From assembly GCA_902492755.1 (NCBI GenBank), contig CABUNB010000035.1, positions 1 through 24,559 on the forward strand: a DNA stretch of 24,559 nucleotides, written 5' to 3'. Made by a program: the position numbers and the translations under genes. Origin of the DNA: an uncultured Collinsella sp. GTDB lineage: Bacteria > Actinomycetota > Coriobacteriia > Coriobacteriales > Coriobacteriaceae. Every line of letters starts with the position of its first letter. The stretch's first letter is position 1. Shown here one piece after another: positions 1 through 7,740 of the stretch. The notes under the pieces were generated by a model. That model ran no database searches. It was not told the origin of the DNA and saw nothing but the letters and a program-made list of their open reading frames with translations.

Positions 1-52
1 CCCTTGAAGTTGAACGTCAGATTGTCCAAATGCGGCCCGCGCAGCGTCGACC

Positions 53-81
53 GGTTACGGCGTTTGTAAAACGCCGTAACC
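53..81. terminator. Perfect hairpin at the end of queA
   Basis: A 13-bp perfect stem (GGTTACGGCGTTT at 53-65 and its complement at 69-81) with a 3-base loop overlaps the last base of the queA stop codon. It has no T-tract on either strand, so it would be a U-less terminator or an mRNA 3' end stabiliser rather than a classic intrinsic terminator. Bases 1-52 are too short to assign to a gene. Confidence 0.5.
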
Positions 82-1298
82 TACTGAATGAGCATCGCGT
101 CGCCAAAGCTGAAGAAGCGGTAGCGCTCCTCGATGGCGGCGGCGTAGGCATCCATGATCTGGTCGCGGGTGGCAAGCGCGCTCACGAGCATCATGAGCGT
201 AGAGCGCGGCACGTGGAAGTTCGTGATCAGCGCGTCGACCACGTGATAGGTCGAGCCGGGCATGAGGTAGAGCTGCGTCGTCGCGTTCTCGCGCACCACG
301 ATGTCACCGCGGCCGAGCGTGTCGGCGCCGTCCTCACGGCCCTCAAAATAGCGCGCCGTCACGGCCGGATCGGACACCGGCGCGTCCGCGTCAAACGCGC
401 TCTCGAGCGAGCGCACTGCGGTGGTGCCGACGGCGATCACGCGATGCCCTTCGGCCTTCGCCTTATGCACGGCGTCGACAACCTCCTGCGACACGTGGTA
501 GCGCTCGGTGTGCATGACGTGCTGCGTGGGGTCGTCCTCCTCCACCAGACGGAAGGTATCGATGCCGACCTCGAGCTCGACAGCGGCAAACTTCGCGCCC
601 TTGGCCTCGATAGCCGCCATGAGCTCGGGTGTGAAGTGCAGGCCCGCCGTGGGAGCAGCGGCCGAATGCTCCTCCTTCATGGCGTACACGGTCTGGTACT
701 TCTCGGGGTCGCCCTCGTAGTCGGTAATGTAGGGCGGTAGTGGCACATGGCCGGCGGCATGAATAGCCTCATCAAGCGTGCGCGGCTCGCCAGTGGCATT
801 GCAACCGACCGGCTCAAAGCGCACCAGACGGCCGCCGCGACTGTCGGTGACAAAGTCGACGATCTCGGCCGTCAGCACCACGGGAGCCCCCTCGGGCGCA
901 TGGGCGCCACCGGCACGATACTCGATCTGAGCGCCGGGCTTCAAACGCTTCCCCGGCTTGACCAGACACTCCCAAACGTGGCCCAGCGGATCCGCGTCCT
1001 CGCGGCGCTTGAGCAGCAGCGTCTCGACCACGCCGCCCGAGCCGGCCTTGCGGCCGATCAGGCGGGCCGGCATCACGCGCGTCTGGTTGATGACGAGCAC
1101 GTCACCCGGTTCGATGTAGTCGATGACGTCGCGGAAGATGCGGTGCTCGACGGTGCCGCCGTGCTCCAGCGGCGCCCCCGCCTCGGAACCCTTGCGGTCA
1201 ACCACCAGCAGACGACAGGAGTCGCGCGGCTCGACGGGCGCCTGGGCGATGAGCTCTTCGGGCAGGTTGTAATCAAAATCATCGGTACGCATAGACAC
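81..1298 (-). CDS. queA: S-adenosylmethionine:tRNA ribosyltransferase-isomerase QueA
   Basis: QueA transfers and isomerises the ribosyl group of S-adenosylmethionine onto preQ1 at tRNA position 34, giving epoxyqueuosine, the penultimate step of queuosine synthesis. The 405-residue product shows the family's hallmarks along its whole length: FDYNLPEELIAQ at 8-19, NQTRVMPARLIG at 71-82, AAAPTAGLHFTPE at 213-225, then VGTTAVRSLES, ITNFHVPRSTLMM and a C-terminal RFFSFGDAML. It is somewhat longer than the usual 340-360 residues because of loops near 97-110 and 130-200. I chose the GTG at 1298 because AAGGAG lies about 8 bases upstream; the ATG two codons later is further from it. queH lies 64 bp upstream on the same strand and acts directly after QueA. 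Confidence 0.95.
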   Translation of the reverse strand: MSMRTDDFDYNLPEELIAQAPVEPRDSCRLLVVDRKGSEAGAPLEHGGTVEHRIFRDVIDYIEPGDVLVINQTRVMPARLIGRKAGSGGVVETLLLKRREDADPLGHVWECLVKPGKRLKPGAQIEYRAGGAHAPEGAPVVLTAEIVDFVTDSRGGRLVRFEPVGCNATGEPRTLDEAIHAAGHVPLPPYITDYEGDPEKYQTVYAMKEEHSAAAPTAGLHFTPELMAAIEAKGAKFAAVELEVGIDTFRLVEEDDPTQHVMHTERYHVSQEVVDAVHKAKAEGHRVIAVGTTAVRSLESAFDADAPVSDPAVTARYFEGREDGADTLGRGDIVVRENATTQLYLMPGSTYHVVDALITNFHVPRSTLMMLVSALATRDQIMDAYAAAIEERYRFFSFGDAMLIQ

Positions 1299-1362
1299 GT
1301 CAGATTCTCCTTATATAGGTAAAGTCCGCTCTACATCCTAGCAGGCTGCCAGCTCAAAAGAA

Positions 1363-1938
1363 CTACTTTTTGGACGCTTTGCGCTCGTCGCGGATGCGGG
1401 CGCGGTCCATGGCCGCCTCGACGGCCGAGAATCGGCAACCGCAGTAATTCTGCCGATACATGCCCAGCTCGCGCGAACGACGCGTGGCCTCGGGATAATA
1501 CGGGCGAAAATCGCGAATCACCGGAGTGAGACCGCGGGCGGCAGCCAGACGCTCCAACACATCATTGCAGATTCCGAACAACTGATACGGCGAGACGGCG
1601 AGCGTCGTGCCCACATATTCAAACCCGTGCTCCTGGGCCACGCGGCATGCCTCGGCCAGACGCAGGGCATAGCACGCACGACAGCGACGGGGTCGATCGG
1701 CGCCCAACGGGGCCACACCGGCCTCCCAGCGCTCGCGGTCCTCGCCTGCCTCAATGAGCTCGATGCCGCCGTCGGTACACCACCGGCGCAGCTCGTCCAG
1801 GCGGCGCTGCCATTCATCGCGCGGCTGAATATTGGGGTTGGTCCAGCAAATCGTGGGCTCAAACCCCTCCTCGCGCAGCAGGCGAACCGGCTCAAGCGAG
1901 CATGGTGCACAGCAAGCATGCAGCAGCAACGACTTCAT
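1363..1938 (-). CDS. queH: Epoxyqueuosine reductase QueH
   Basis: QueH reduces epoxyqueuosine in tRNA to queuosine and is the cobalamin-independent alternative to QueG. The 191-residue protein has the family's cysteine set: HACCAPC at residues 7-13, a CRAC pair near the middle, and NYCGCRF near the C-terminus. These residues are known to hold an Fe4S4 cluster and a second iron. The start is ATG 1938 because GGGGGAGGAG ends 6 bases before it; a longer reading from GTG 1956 would translate the ribosome binding site itself. It lies just upstream of queA, so the two final queuosine enzymes are probably co-transcribed. Its stop codon falls in an AAAAAGTAGT string resembling the edge of the nearby palindromic repeat. 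Confidence 0.93.
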   Translation of the reverse strand: MKSLLLHACCAPCSLEPVRLLREEGFEPTICWTNPNIQPRDEWQRRLDELRRWCTDGGIELIEAGEDRERWEAGVAPLGADRPRRCRACYALRLAEACRVAQEHGFEYVGTTLAVSPYQLFGICNDVLERLAAARGLTPVIRDFRPYYPEATRRSRELGMYRQNYCGCRFSAVEAAMDRARIRDERKASKK

Positions 1939-1959
1939 CAACATCTCCTCCCCCACAAT

Positions 1960-2069
1960 AAGTAGCCTTTTTGGGACGGGGCTATTTTGACTACTTTTGA
2001 CGTAAGGCGGTCAAAAATACCTATCTCCAAAAAGTAGTCAAAAAAGCCCCGTCCCAAAAAGACTACTTT
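1960..2069. repeat. REPIN-like palindromic element, copy 1
   Basis: Two roughly 39-base arms (about 1960-1998 and 2029-2069) are inverted copies of each other, separated by about 30 unrelated bases. Each arm is itself bounded by AAAGTAGTC and GACTACTTT in inverted orientation around a GGGACGGGGCT core. The arms match with two differences. The element fills the gap between the DUF3267 gene and queH, and its outer edge supplies the TAG stop of the DUF3267 gene. A second copy lies at 4941-5053. It could also act as a large RNA hairpin between the two genes. Confidence 0.85.
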
Positions 2070-2632
2070 CCGAAAAAGCGCACGCCAAAAGATGTGTCCT
2101 CACAGGCAACAATGCAGCGGTCGCGCAAAATGGTCCGCACGTAATACCAGTCGCCCACACAGCCCGACAAATGCAAGCCGGCCGCCAGGTAACACAGCAG
2201 TGGATAGCCCGAAAACGCAAAGCCCAAGGCAAACGCTGTCGTCACAACAACCGTCGGCGCCAGGCAAACCGCCACGTACCGCCGGCGCGAATACACAACG
2301 CCCTCGGTGCAGGCATAGATCATCGCCGTCTCGCGATTCGCCCCAAAGGTCACCCGCGCGCCCGCGGGCGCCAGCAGCTTAAAGAACACGCCATGCACAA
2401 GCTCGTGAACTGCAAACGACGCCGCCGAAACCGCAGCCAAGCCAACGATCCAGCCCACGACCGCCGTCCAGCCGCCCGTATCAGCAGCATCCAGGTCAAC
2501 GGGCCCGCCCAGCAGCATAAACACCGGCACCAGGCACACGGCAAACACACCGACTACGACCATCCCCCACACGAAGCAAGCGTGCAGGAAATCCTCGTCT
2601 TCAAACGCATGTATGTTGGAAATCTCATTCAT
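2063..2632 (-). CDS. DUF3267 family membrane zinc-metalloprotease-like protein
   Basis: The 189-residue protein has four or so hydrophobic segments (about 20-45, 55-78, 105-135, 140-160). An HELVHG sequence near residues 82-87 gives the HExxH zinc motif, embedded in a FAVHELVHGVFFKLL context typical of DUF3267 (a putative site-2-type membrane zincin). Members are uncharacterised; substrate unknown. The second half carries the expected GARVTFG and YVAVCLAPT stretches. No good Shine-Dalgarno sequence precedes ATG 2632. Its stop codon is formed by the edge of the palindromic repeat, so the last residues (Gly-Lys) may have been set by the repeat's insertion. It is divergent from the tRNA ligase gene. 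Confidence 0.8.
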   Translation of the reverse strand: MNEISNIHAFEDEDFLHACFVWGMVVVGVFAVCLVPVFMLLGGPVDLDAADTGGWTAVVGWIVGLAAVSAASFAVHELVHGVFFKLLAPAGARVTFGANRETAMIYACTEGVVYSRRRYVAVCLAPTVVVTTAFALGFAFSGYPLLCYLAAGLHLSGCVGDWYYVRTILRDRCIVACEDTSFGVRFFGK

Positions 2633-2672
2633 AGTATCTTAGGATAGCGCCCCTGCCACGTACCCGTCCGCA

Positions 2673-2683
2673 TGTGCGATAAT
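2673..2683 (+). promoter_or_regulatory. Possible extended -10 for the tRNA ligase gene
   Basis: GATAAT at 2678-2683 is preceded by a TGTGC string that could act as an extended -10. No convincing -35 is visible. The divergent gap 2633-2764 otherwise holds only the AAGGAG ribosome binding site at 2755-2760. Confidence 0.25.
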
Positions 2684-2764
2684 GTTGAACGATATGCACG
2701 AATTGACCACCGCGCCGCCGCGCCCCGCGCCCGGCCGCGCCTCCACCATATGTGAAGGAGTCCC

Positions 2765-4915
2765 ATGGCATCCAAATACTCCATGAACGACCGTCCCAGC
2801 TGGCCGCGCCGCGCCATCGTTACCGCCGGCGAGCCCTACGGCAACAAGGGCCTGCACTTTGGCCACGTTGGCGGCGTCTTTGTCCCGGCCGACTTCTTCG
2901 CCCGTTTCCTTCGCGACCGCCTGGGCCGCGAGAACGTCATCTTCACCTCGGGCACCGACTGCTACGGCTCGCCCATCATGGAGAGCTACCGCAAGCTCAC
3001 GGAGAACGAGGGCTACGACAAGTCCATGAGCGAGTACGTCGAGTCCAATCACTCCCGCCAGGCCGCGACCCTCAACAATTACAACATCAGCTGCGACATC
3101 TACGGCGGCTCGGGCCTTGAGCCGGCGGCCCAGATCCACAACGAGGTGACCGCCGAGATTATCGAGCGCCTGCACGAGCAGGGCACCATCTCCAAGCGCT
3201 CCACGCTGCAGTTCTACGACGCCAAGGCCGGCACGTTCCTCAACGGCCGCCAGGTCATCGGCCGCTGCCCCATCCAAGGTTGCAAGTCCGAGAAGGCGTA
3301 CGCCGACGAGTGCGACCTGGGTCACCAGTTTGAGCCCGAGGAGCTTATCGCACCCAAGAGCCAGCTCACCGGCGAGGTGCCCGAGCTGCGCCCGGTCGAC
3401 AACCTCTACTTCGACCTGCCGGCCTACCTCGACTTTATGAAGACCTACACCGCCAAGCTCGCCCAGAACCCGCAGGTTCGCTCCGTGGTCTCCAAGACCA
3501 TGGAGGAGTGGCTGCTGCCGGCTCAGCTCTACATTCAGAACAAGTTCCGCGAGGCCTTCGATGCCGTCGAGGATCAACTCCCCGAGCACACCGTGCTGGA
3601 GCCCGAGGGCAACAAGAGCAGCTTTACCGTCGCCTTCCCCAGCTGGAAGGAACGCGACGACGCCCACACGGTGCTCGCCAACGGCGGCGTGCGCTTCCGC
3701 AGCGGCAAGGCGCTCGTGCCCTTCCGCATCACCGGCAACATCGACTGGGGCGTTCCGGTGCCCCAGGTCGACGGCGTGAACAACGTCACCTGCTGGTGCT
3801 GGCCCGAGAGCCTGTGGGCGCCCATCAGCTACACCCGCACCGTACTCGCACGCGATGCCAAGGCCGCCGGTGTGACCGAGGGTGTCGCCGCCCAGGATGC
3901 CGCCCTCATGGGCGAGCCCGCCGCCGATTCCACGCAGGTCCCCGCGCCCACCTACCAGCACAGCTCACTCGACTGGCGCGACTGGTGGTGCTCTGACGAC
4001 GCACAGATCTACCAGTTCATCGGCCAGGACAACATCTACTTCTACTGCATCGCGCAGACCGCCATGTGGGAGGCCCTGGGTTGGAACCTTACGCAGAGCA
4101 CCGTCAGCGCCTGCTATCACCTGCTCTACATGGGCAAAAAGGCGAGCTCGTCCTCGCAAACGCCTCCCCCGCCGGCAGACGACCTGCTCAACCACTACAC
4201 CTGCGAGCAGATGCGTGCGCATTGGCTGTCGCTCGGCCTGTCCGAGAAGCCGGTGAGCTTTAGTCCCAAGGCATACGACACGCGCGTGACCGGCAAGGAC
4301 AAGGACGGCAACGAGGTGCGTGCCTGCGACGACAAGCGCGTCATCGATCCAGCCCTTAAGGAGAGCGCCCTTTTGACCGGCGTCTTCAACCGCCTAGCCC
4401 GCAGCTGCTTCTACGGTGTCGCCATCAAGGAGGGCGACGAGAGCCCCTACCGCAACGGCTGCATCCCCGCCGGCGCCGCCTCCGCCACCGTGGTCGAAGC
4501 CGCCGAGCAGGCAGCTCTCGCCTTTGAGCAGGCCATGTACAAGTTCGAGACGCACCGCGCGCTCGCCGTGTGCGACGACTACCTGCGTGCCGCCAACAAG
4601 CGCTGGAGCGATGCTTCCAAGGCCGCCAACAAGCTCGAGGGCGAGCCAGCCAACACCGCCATGACGAAGGCCCTCGTCGACGCCTTTACCGAGCTGCGCA
4701 TGGCAACCGTGCTCATGCACGGTATCGTCCCGGCCGGCTGCGAGCTCATCTGCGAGTACTTCGATGTCGATCCGGTCGCCTTCTTTAGCTGGGATAACAT
4801 CTTTGCCTCCACGGACGAGTTTATGGAGAGCCTAGGCGAGAAGCCCGGCGAGCACCGCGTGAAGCCGCTGCCCCCGCGCTTCGACTTCTTTAGCAAGCAC
4901 GAGAGCCAGTACTAA
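2765..4915 (+). CDS. Class I aminoacyl-tRNA ligase, methionyl-type, divergent
   Basis: The fold and order of motifs are those of methionyl-tRNA synthetase, which charges tRNA with methionine in the cytoplasm. HFGH at 31-34 is the HIGH signature. Cys168, Cys173 and Cys183 resemble a zinc knuckle. NIDWGVPVP at 325-333 and FIGQDN at 418-423 match MetRS catalytic-domain blocks, and the anticodon-binding helical domain follows. At 716 residues it exceeds the usual 510-670. It carries an extra segment around 261-320 and a loop at 365-400. The KMSKS loop reads KKASS at 458-462 followed by a proline-rich stretch, so the second lysine is missing. ATG 2765 follows AAGGAG. It may be the cell's MetRS or a specialised paralogue; I leave the symbol blank for that reason. 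Confidence 0.75.
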   Translation: MASKYSMNDRPSWPRRAIVTAGEPYGNKGLHFGHVGGVFVPADFFARFLRDRLGRENVIFTSGTDCYGSPIMESYRKLTENEGYDKSMSEYVESNHSRQAATLNNYNISCDIYGGSGLEPAAQIHNEVTAEIIERLHEQGTISKRSTLQFYDAKAGTFLNGRQVIGRCPIQGCKSEKAYADECDLGHQFEPEELIAPKSQLTGEVPELRPVDNLYFDLPAYLDFMKTYTAKLAQNPQVRSVVSKTMEEWLLPAQLYIQNKFREAFDAVEDQLPEHTVLEPEGNKSSFTVAFPSWKERDDAHTVLANGGVRFRSGKALVPFRITGNIDWGVPVPQVDGVNNVTCWCWPESLWAPISYTRTVLARDAKAAGVTEGVAAQDAALMGEPAADSTQVPAPTYQHSSLDWRDWWCSDDAQIYQFIGQDNIYFYCIAQTAMWEALGWNLTQSTVSACYHLLYMGKKASSSSQTPPPPADDLLNHYTCEQMRAHWLSLGLSEKPVSFSPKAYDTRVTGKDKDGNEVRACDDKRVIDPALKESALLTGVFNRLARSCFYGVAIKEGDESPYRNGCIPAGAASATVVEAAEQAALAFEQAMYKFETHRALAVCDDYLRAANKRWSDASKAANKLEGEPANTAMTKALVDAFTELRMATVLMHGIVPAGCELICEYFDVDPVAFFSWDNIFASTDEFMESLGEKPGEHRVKPLPPRFDFFSKHESQY

Positions 4916-4940
4916 AGCACGCTAGCAGCGGTGCGCTCGG

Positions 4941-5053
4941 AAAGTAGTCAATTTGGGACGGGGCTATTTTGACTACCTTTCCGCCATCGCATGAGCTTTG
5001 GTTGATTTGCGTTAAAAGTAGTCAAAAAAGCCCCGTCCCAAATTGACTACTTT
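4941..5053. repeat. REPIN-like palindromic element, copy 2
   Basis: It has the same architecture as the copy at 1960-2069: arms at about 4941-4980 and 5013-5053, each bounded by AAAGTAGTCAA and TTGACTACTTT around GGGACGGGGCT. The 32-base loop is unrelated to that of copy 1. The arms differ from each other at two positions. It occupies most of the 162-bp gap between the tRNA ligase and the RNA methyltransferase gene and ends about 25 bp before the latter's start codon. Confidence 0.85.
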
Positions 5054-5077
5054 CAGTGAGATAGGAAGGAAAGACGG

Positions 5078-6181
5078 ATGTCCAAGCCGCGTCGTCGTAA
5101 GCAGAAGAAGCAACCTAAGCCCGAGCTCAAGCTCAGGCAGTTTGCCGCCACCGAGCTTTCCGACCAGCTTGCCGCCCAACACTCCGCCGCCGACCTGCCG
5201 CGCTTTATGGTCGACACGGTCGCCGGCGCCTATGCACCCGCCGATGCTCAGCTCATGATCGAAGGCTTTGGCGCCGCAGCCACGCGCCCGGTCACGCTGC
5301 GCGCCAATACGCTCAAGGCGACCGCCGAGGACATTGCCGCCGCACTCGACGAGGCCGGCATCGCGCACCAAACCGTTACCTGGTACCCAGACGCCTTCAT
5401 CCTGCCCGAGGCCCAGGTTTCCGACCTGTGGGACCTCGACATCTACCGCGACGGCAAGATCTACTTGCAAAGTCTGTCGTCCATGATGCCGCCGTTGGTC
5501 CTGGGCGCCCAGGCAGGCGAGGACATCCTGGACATGTGCGCAGCCCCTGGCGGCAAGACGACGCAGATCGCCGCCCTCACGCAGGGCCAGGCACACCTCA
5601 CGGCCTGCGAGATGAGCATTCCCCGCGCCGAGAAGCTCGAAGCCAACCTCCACCGCCAAGGCGCAAAAAACGTGCCCGTCATGCGCATCGACGCACGCGA
5701 GCTTGACGAGTTCTTCCGCTTTGACCGTATCCTGCTCGACGCTCCCTGCACCGGCACGGGCACCGTCATCGGCGGCAACGAAAAGAGCCTGCGCGGCTTG
5801 ACCGAGCAGCTACTCAACAAGTGCGCCCGCTCGCAGCGAGCACTTCTGGACCGCGCCATGGGAGCCCTCAAACCGGGCAGCACGCTCGTCTATTCGACGT
5901 GTTCGATCTTGCCGCAAGAAAACGAGGACGCCCTGCAAGAGGCCCTCGACAAGCACATGGACTGCGAGCTCATCCCCCTCGATGGCACGCCGAGCGAAAG
6001 CGAAGCACGCCGCGCCCAGGATGCCGGCGAGGAGCCGCGCATCGAGTCCAACGCCCTCACCGAGGCCATCGCCGCCGGCCATGTCTCGTCCGTCGCCAAC
6101 GGCATGCCCGGCACGCTGACCATTCCGCCCAGCCGCGACTTTGAGGGCTTCTATATCGCCCTGATCCGAAAACGCAGCTAG
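5078..6181 (+). CDS. RsmB/NOL1/NOP2/Sun-family RNA (cytosine-5) methyltransferase
   Basis: It methylates C5 of cytosine in rRNA or tRNA using S-adenosylmethionine. The 367-residue protein starts with a basic tail (SKPRRRKQKKQPK). An N-terminal RNA-binding part with RFMVDTVAGAYAP and RANTLK leads to the catalytic domain. The SAM motif is DMCAAPGGKTTQ at 152-163. The two conserved cysteines are in DAPCTGTG (Cys224) and YSTCS (Cys275), both required in this family for catalysis and release. It lacks the N-terminal NusB domain of RsmB, so it is closer to RsmF/YebU-type enzymes. The target base cannot be read from sequence. The start is supported by GGAAGGAAAG upstream. It follows a REPIN-like element. 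Confidence 0.9.
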   Translation: MSKPRRRKQKKQPKPELKLRQFAATELSDQLAAQHSAADLPRFMVDTVAGAYAPADAQLMIEGFGAAATRPVTLRANTLKATAEDIAAALDEAGIAHQTVTWYPDAFILPEAQVSDLWDLDIYRDGKIYLQSLSSMMPPLVLGAQAGEDILDMCAAPGGKTTQIAALTQGQAHLTACEMSIPRAEKLEANLHRQGAKNVPVMRIDARELDEFFRFDRILLDAPCTGTGTVIGGNEKSLRGLTEQLLNKCARSQRALLDRAMGALKPGSTLVYSTCSILPQENEDALQEALDKHMDCELIPLDGTPSESEARRAQDAGEEPRIESNALTEAIAAGHVSSVANGMPGTLTIPPSRDFEGFYIALIRKRS

Positions 6182-6205
6182 CGCACGGATTCAAAACTCA
6201 ACAAA

Positions 6206-6376
6206 CTATCTCCGTACGCACTTGTCCTGCTGGTCACGGTGCTGCTTAAGTGCCTCGCGTTCCTTGCGCTCGGCTCTTTTGCCCTTAATGGCCGTGACCA
6301 CCAAGTAGATGACCGCGGCGGCAACGATTGCGCCCACACACAGGCCAATCGAACCCAACATTGCTGTGAATTCCAT
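6206..6376 (-). CDS. 56-residue single-pass membrane protein
   Basis: This short gene reads from ATG 6376 to TAG 6206. The product begins MEFTAMLGSI and has one strongly hydrophobic segment (about residues 7-30: glycine-, alanine- and valine-rich, ending IYLVVTAI). A highly charged tail follows (KGKRAERKERE), likely a short cytoplasmic helix. A GAGAGGTGA ribosome binding site sits about 6 bases upstream of the ATG, which is the main argument that it is real. I recognise no family. It is divergent from the gene at 6568 and convergent with the RNA methyltransferase, whose stop is 25 bp away. Confidence 0.65.
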   Translation of the reverse strand: MEFTAMLGSIGLCVGAIVAAAVIYLVVTAIKGKRAERKEREALKQHRDQQDKCVRR

Positions 6377-6552
6377 ACCGCGTCACCTCTCTTTTAAACG
6401 GGACATTCAAGATAGCACCTCAATACCCGCCACCACAGCTCCTTCACGTTCGCCGGCCCTTCGGTCTAACGGATGGCGCGGCGGGGAAAAATCAACTCGT
6501 CAAACGATTTAGTCAGTACAACGCTGCCGACACCTCTCCGGCCACCATCGCA

Positions 6553-6558
6553 TAGAAT
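6553..6558 (+). promoter_or_regulatory. Possible -10 box giving a leaderless mRNA
   Basis: TAGAAT, one base off the TATAAT consensus, lies 9 bases before the ATG at 6568, and no Shine-Dalgarno sequence separates them. A transcript starting from it would begin at or next to the start codon. No clear -35 is visible. Confidence 0.3.
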
Positions 6559-6567
6559 CGAGCCCCC

Positions 6568-7659
6568 ATGGATACCCTCAACGACCTAAACGAGCGCGTC
6601 GACGCCTTCGTCGGTACCAGCTCCTTCGATACGCCGGCCACGGCAAACGACCAAGCCCCCATCGATGTTCCCGCCGAGGTCCACGAGAACATCGTTGCCT
6701 CGGTCGATTTTTCCGAGGTCGAGCTCGCAGACGAGTTCACCGAGCCCCAGGTAGCCGTGACCCCCAACGGACTGCTCCCCATGGAGCCGCTACCCATCGA
6801 CGGTCGCCTGCGCAAGGCGGCCCTCCGCATGCCCGACGAGATCGAGGAGGCCAGCGGCTTTACGCTCTTCGGTCGTCGCATCAAGTCGCTTATCTACACC
6901 ACCGACGTCGCGGTCATCCGCAACTCCAACGCCGACGCCGTGTTTGCCGTTTACCCCTTCACGCCACAGCCGGCCATTACGCAGGCACTGCTGACCGTTG
7001 CCGAGTGCCCAGTCTTTGTCGGCGTGGGCGGCGGGACTACGACCGGTAAGCGCTCCGTACAGATGGCAGCCGTCTCCGAGATGCAGGGCGCGGCGGGCTG
7101 CGTGGTCAACTCCCCTGCCACCGCCGAGATGGTCGAGCACATCACCAACATCACCGACATCCCCGTCATCGCCACAGTCGTACGTTGCGACGATGATGCG
7201 CATGCCAAGGTGCGCGCCGGAGCCAAGGTCCTCAACATCGCGGCCGGCAAGAACACGCCGCAGGTTCTACGTGAACTGCGCGAGCACTATCCCAACCTGC
7301 CGCTCATCGCACCGGGCGGCAAAACACCCGAGAGCATCCGCGAGACCATCGCCGCCGGTGCCAACGCCATCATCTGGACACCGCCTTCGGCCCAGCAGCT
7401 GCAGACCGACATGATGCAGCGCTACCGCAAAATGAAGGAAGACGCCACGCCCGTCATCTCGCACGACGATGTGCCCATTATCGACCAGGTCGCCGCCGCC
7501 GAGGTCAGTCAGGTCGAAAACATGAATCCCGACGTGCCGATTCCCGATGAGGTTATCGAGCGCGTCGCATCAATCCACGAGCGCGTTGAGGAGCGCCGCG
7601 CCAACCGCGGCCTCAAGCCATCGCTCCACGGCTTCTTCCTCCGCGGCAAGAAACGCTAG
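6568..7659 (+). CDS. TIM-barrel-like protein of unknown function
   Basis: The 363-residue protein has an acidic, low-complexity N-terminal part (about 1-75). A compact alpha/beta domain follows (about 80-285), with alternating hydrophobic strands and helices: VAVIRNSNADAVFAVYP, CPVFVGVGGGTTTG, GCVVNSPATAEMVEHI, IPVIATVVRCDD, AKVLNIAAGK and LPLIAPGGKTPESI. The ordering, with glycine-rich loops near the end (APGGK, then AGANAIIWTPPS), resembles phosphate-binding (beta/alpha)8 barrels such as NanE or IMPDH-like proteins. The GGGTTTGKRS segment is not a proper Walker A. A basic C-terminal tail (RGKKR) ends the protein. Its role is unknown. ATG 6568 lacks a ribosome binding site; ATG 6781 would remove the acidic part but also lacks one. 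Confidence 0.7.
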   Translation: MDTLNDLNERVDAFVGTSSFDTPATANDQAPIDVPAEVHENIVASVDFSEVELADEFTEPQVAVTPNGLLPMEPLPIDGRLRKAALRMPDEIEEASGFTLFGRRIKSLIYTTDVAVIRNSNADAVFAVYPFTPQPAITQALLTVAECPVFVGVGGGTTTGKRSVQMAAVSEMQGAAGCVVNSPATAEMVEHITNITDIPVIATVVRCDDDAHAKVRAGAKVLNIAAGKNTPQVLRELREHYPNLPLIAPGGKTPESIRETIAAGANAIIWTPPSAQQLQTDMMQRYRKMKEDATPVISHDDVPIIDQVAAAEVSQVENMNPDVPIPDEVIERVASIHERVEERRANRGLKPSLHGFFLRGKKR

Positions 7660-7671
7660 CCCCAGCAGCAA

Positions 7672-7709
7672 GGCCCGCCCCACAAACGTGAGGCGGGCCG
7701 TTTTCGTTT
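7672..7709 (+). terminator. Intrinsic terminator after the TIM-barrel gene
   Basis: GGCCCGCC at 7672-7679 pairs with GGCGGGCC at 7692-7699 and is followed by GTTTTCGTTTG. It lies 12 bp after the stop codon and is correctly placed to end the plus-strand transcript before the convergent degV gene. Confidence 0.8.
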
Positions 7710-7740
7710 GAGCAATCATGCAGCGACGTGATGGAGCAAA

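Noticed and set aside
1..52. Fragment of a gene at the left edge
   Set aside because: Several frames are open over these few bases (for example one reading LDNLTFNFKG on the minus strand), but none can be recognised or shown to be coding.
2639..3961. 440-residue open frame on the minus strand
   Set aside because: It is antisense to the tRNA ligase gene; its composition (Gly, Val, Leu, His) is typical of the reverse of a GC-rich gene.
7020..7060. Walker A motif in the TIM-barrel-like protein
   Set aside because: GGGTTTGKRS has Arg instead of Ser/Thr directly after GK, and no Walker B or kinase context follows.
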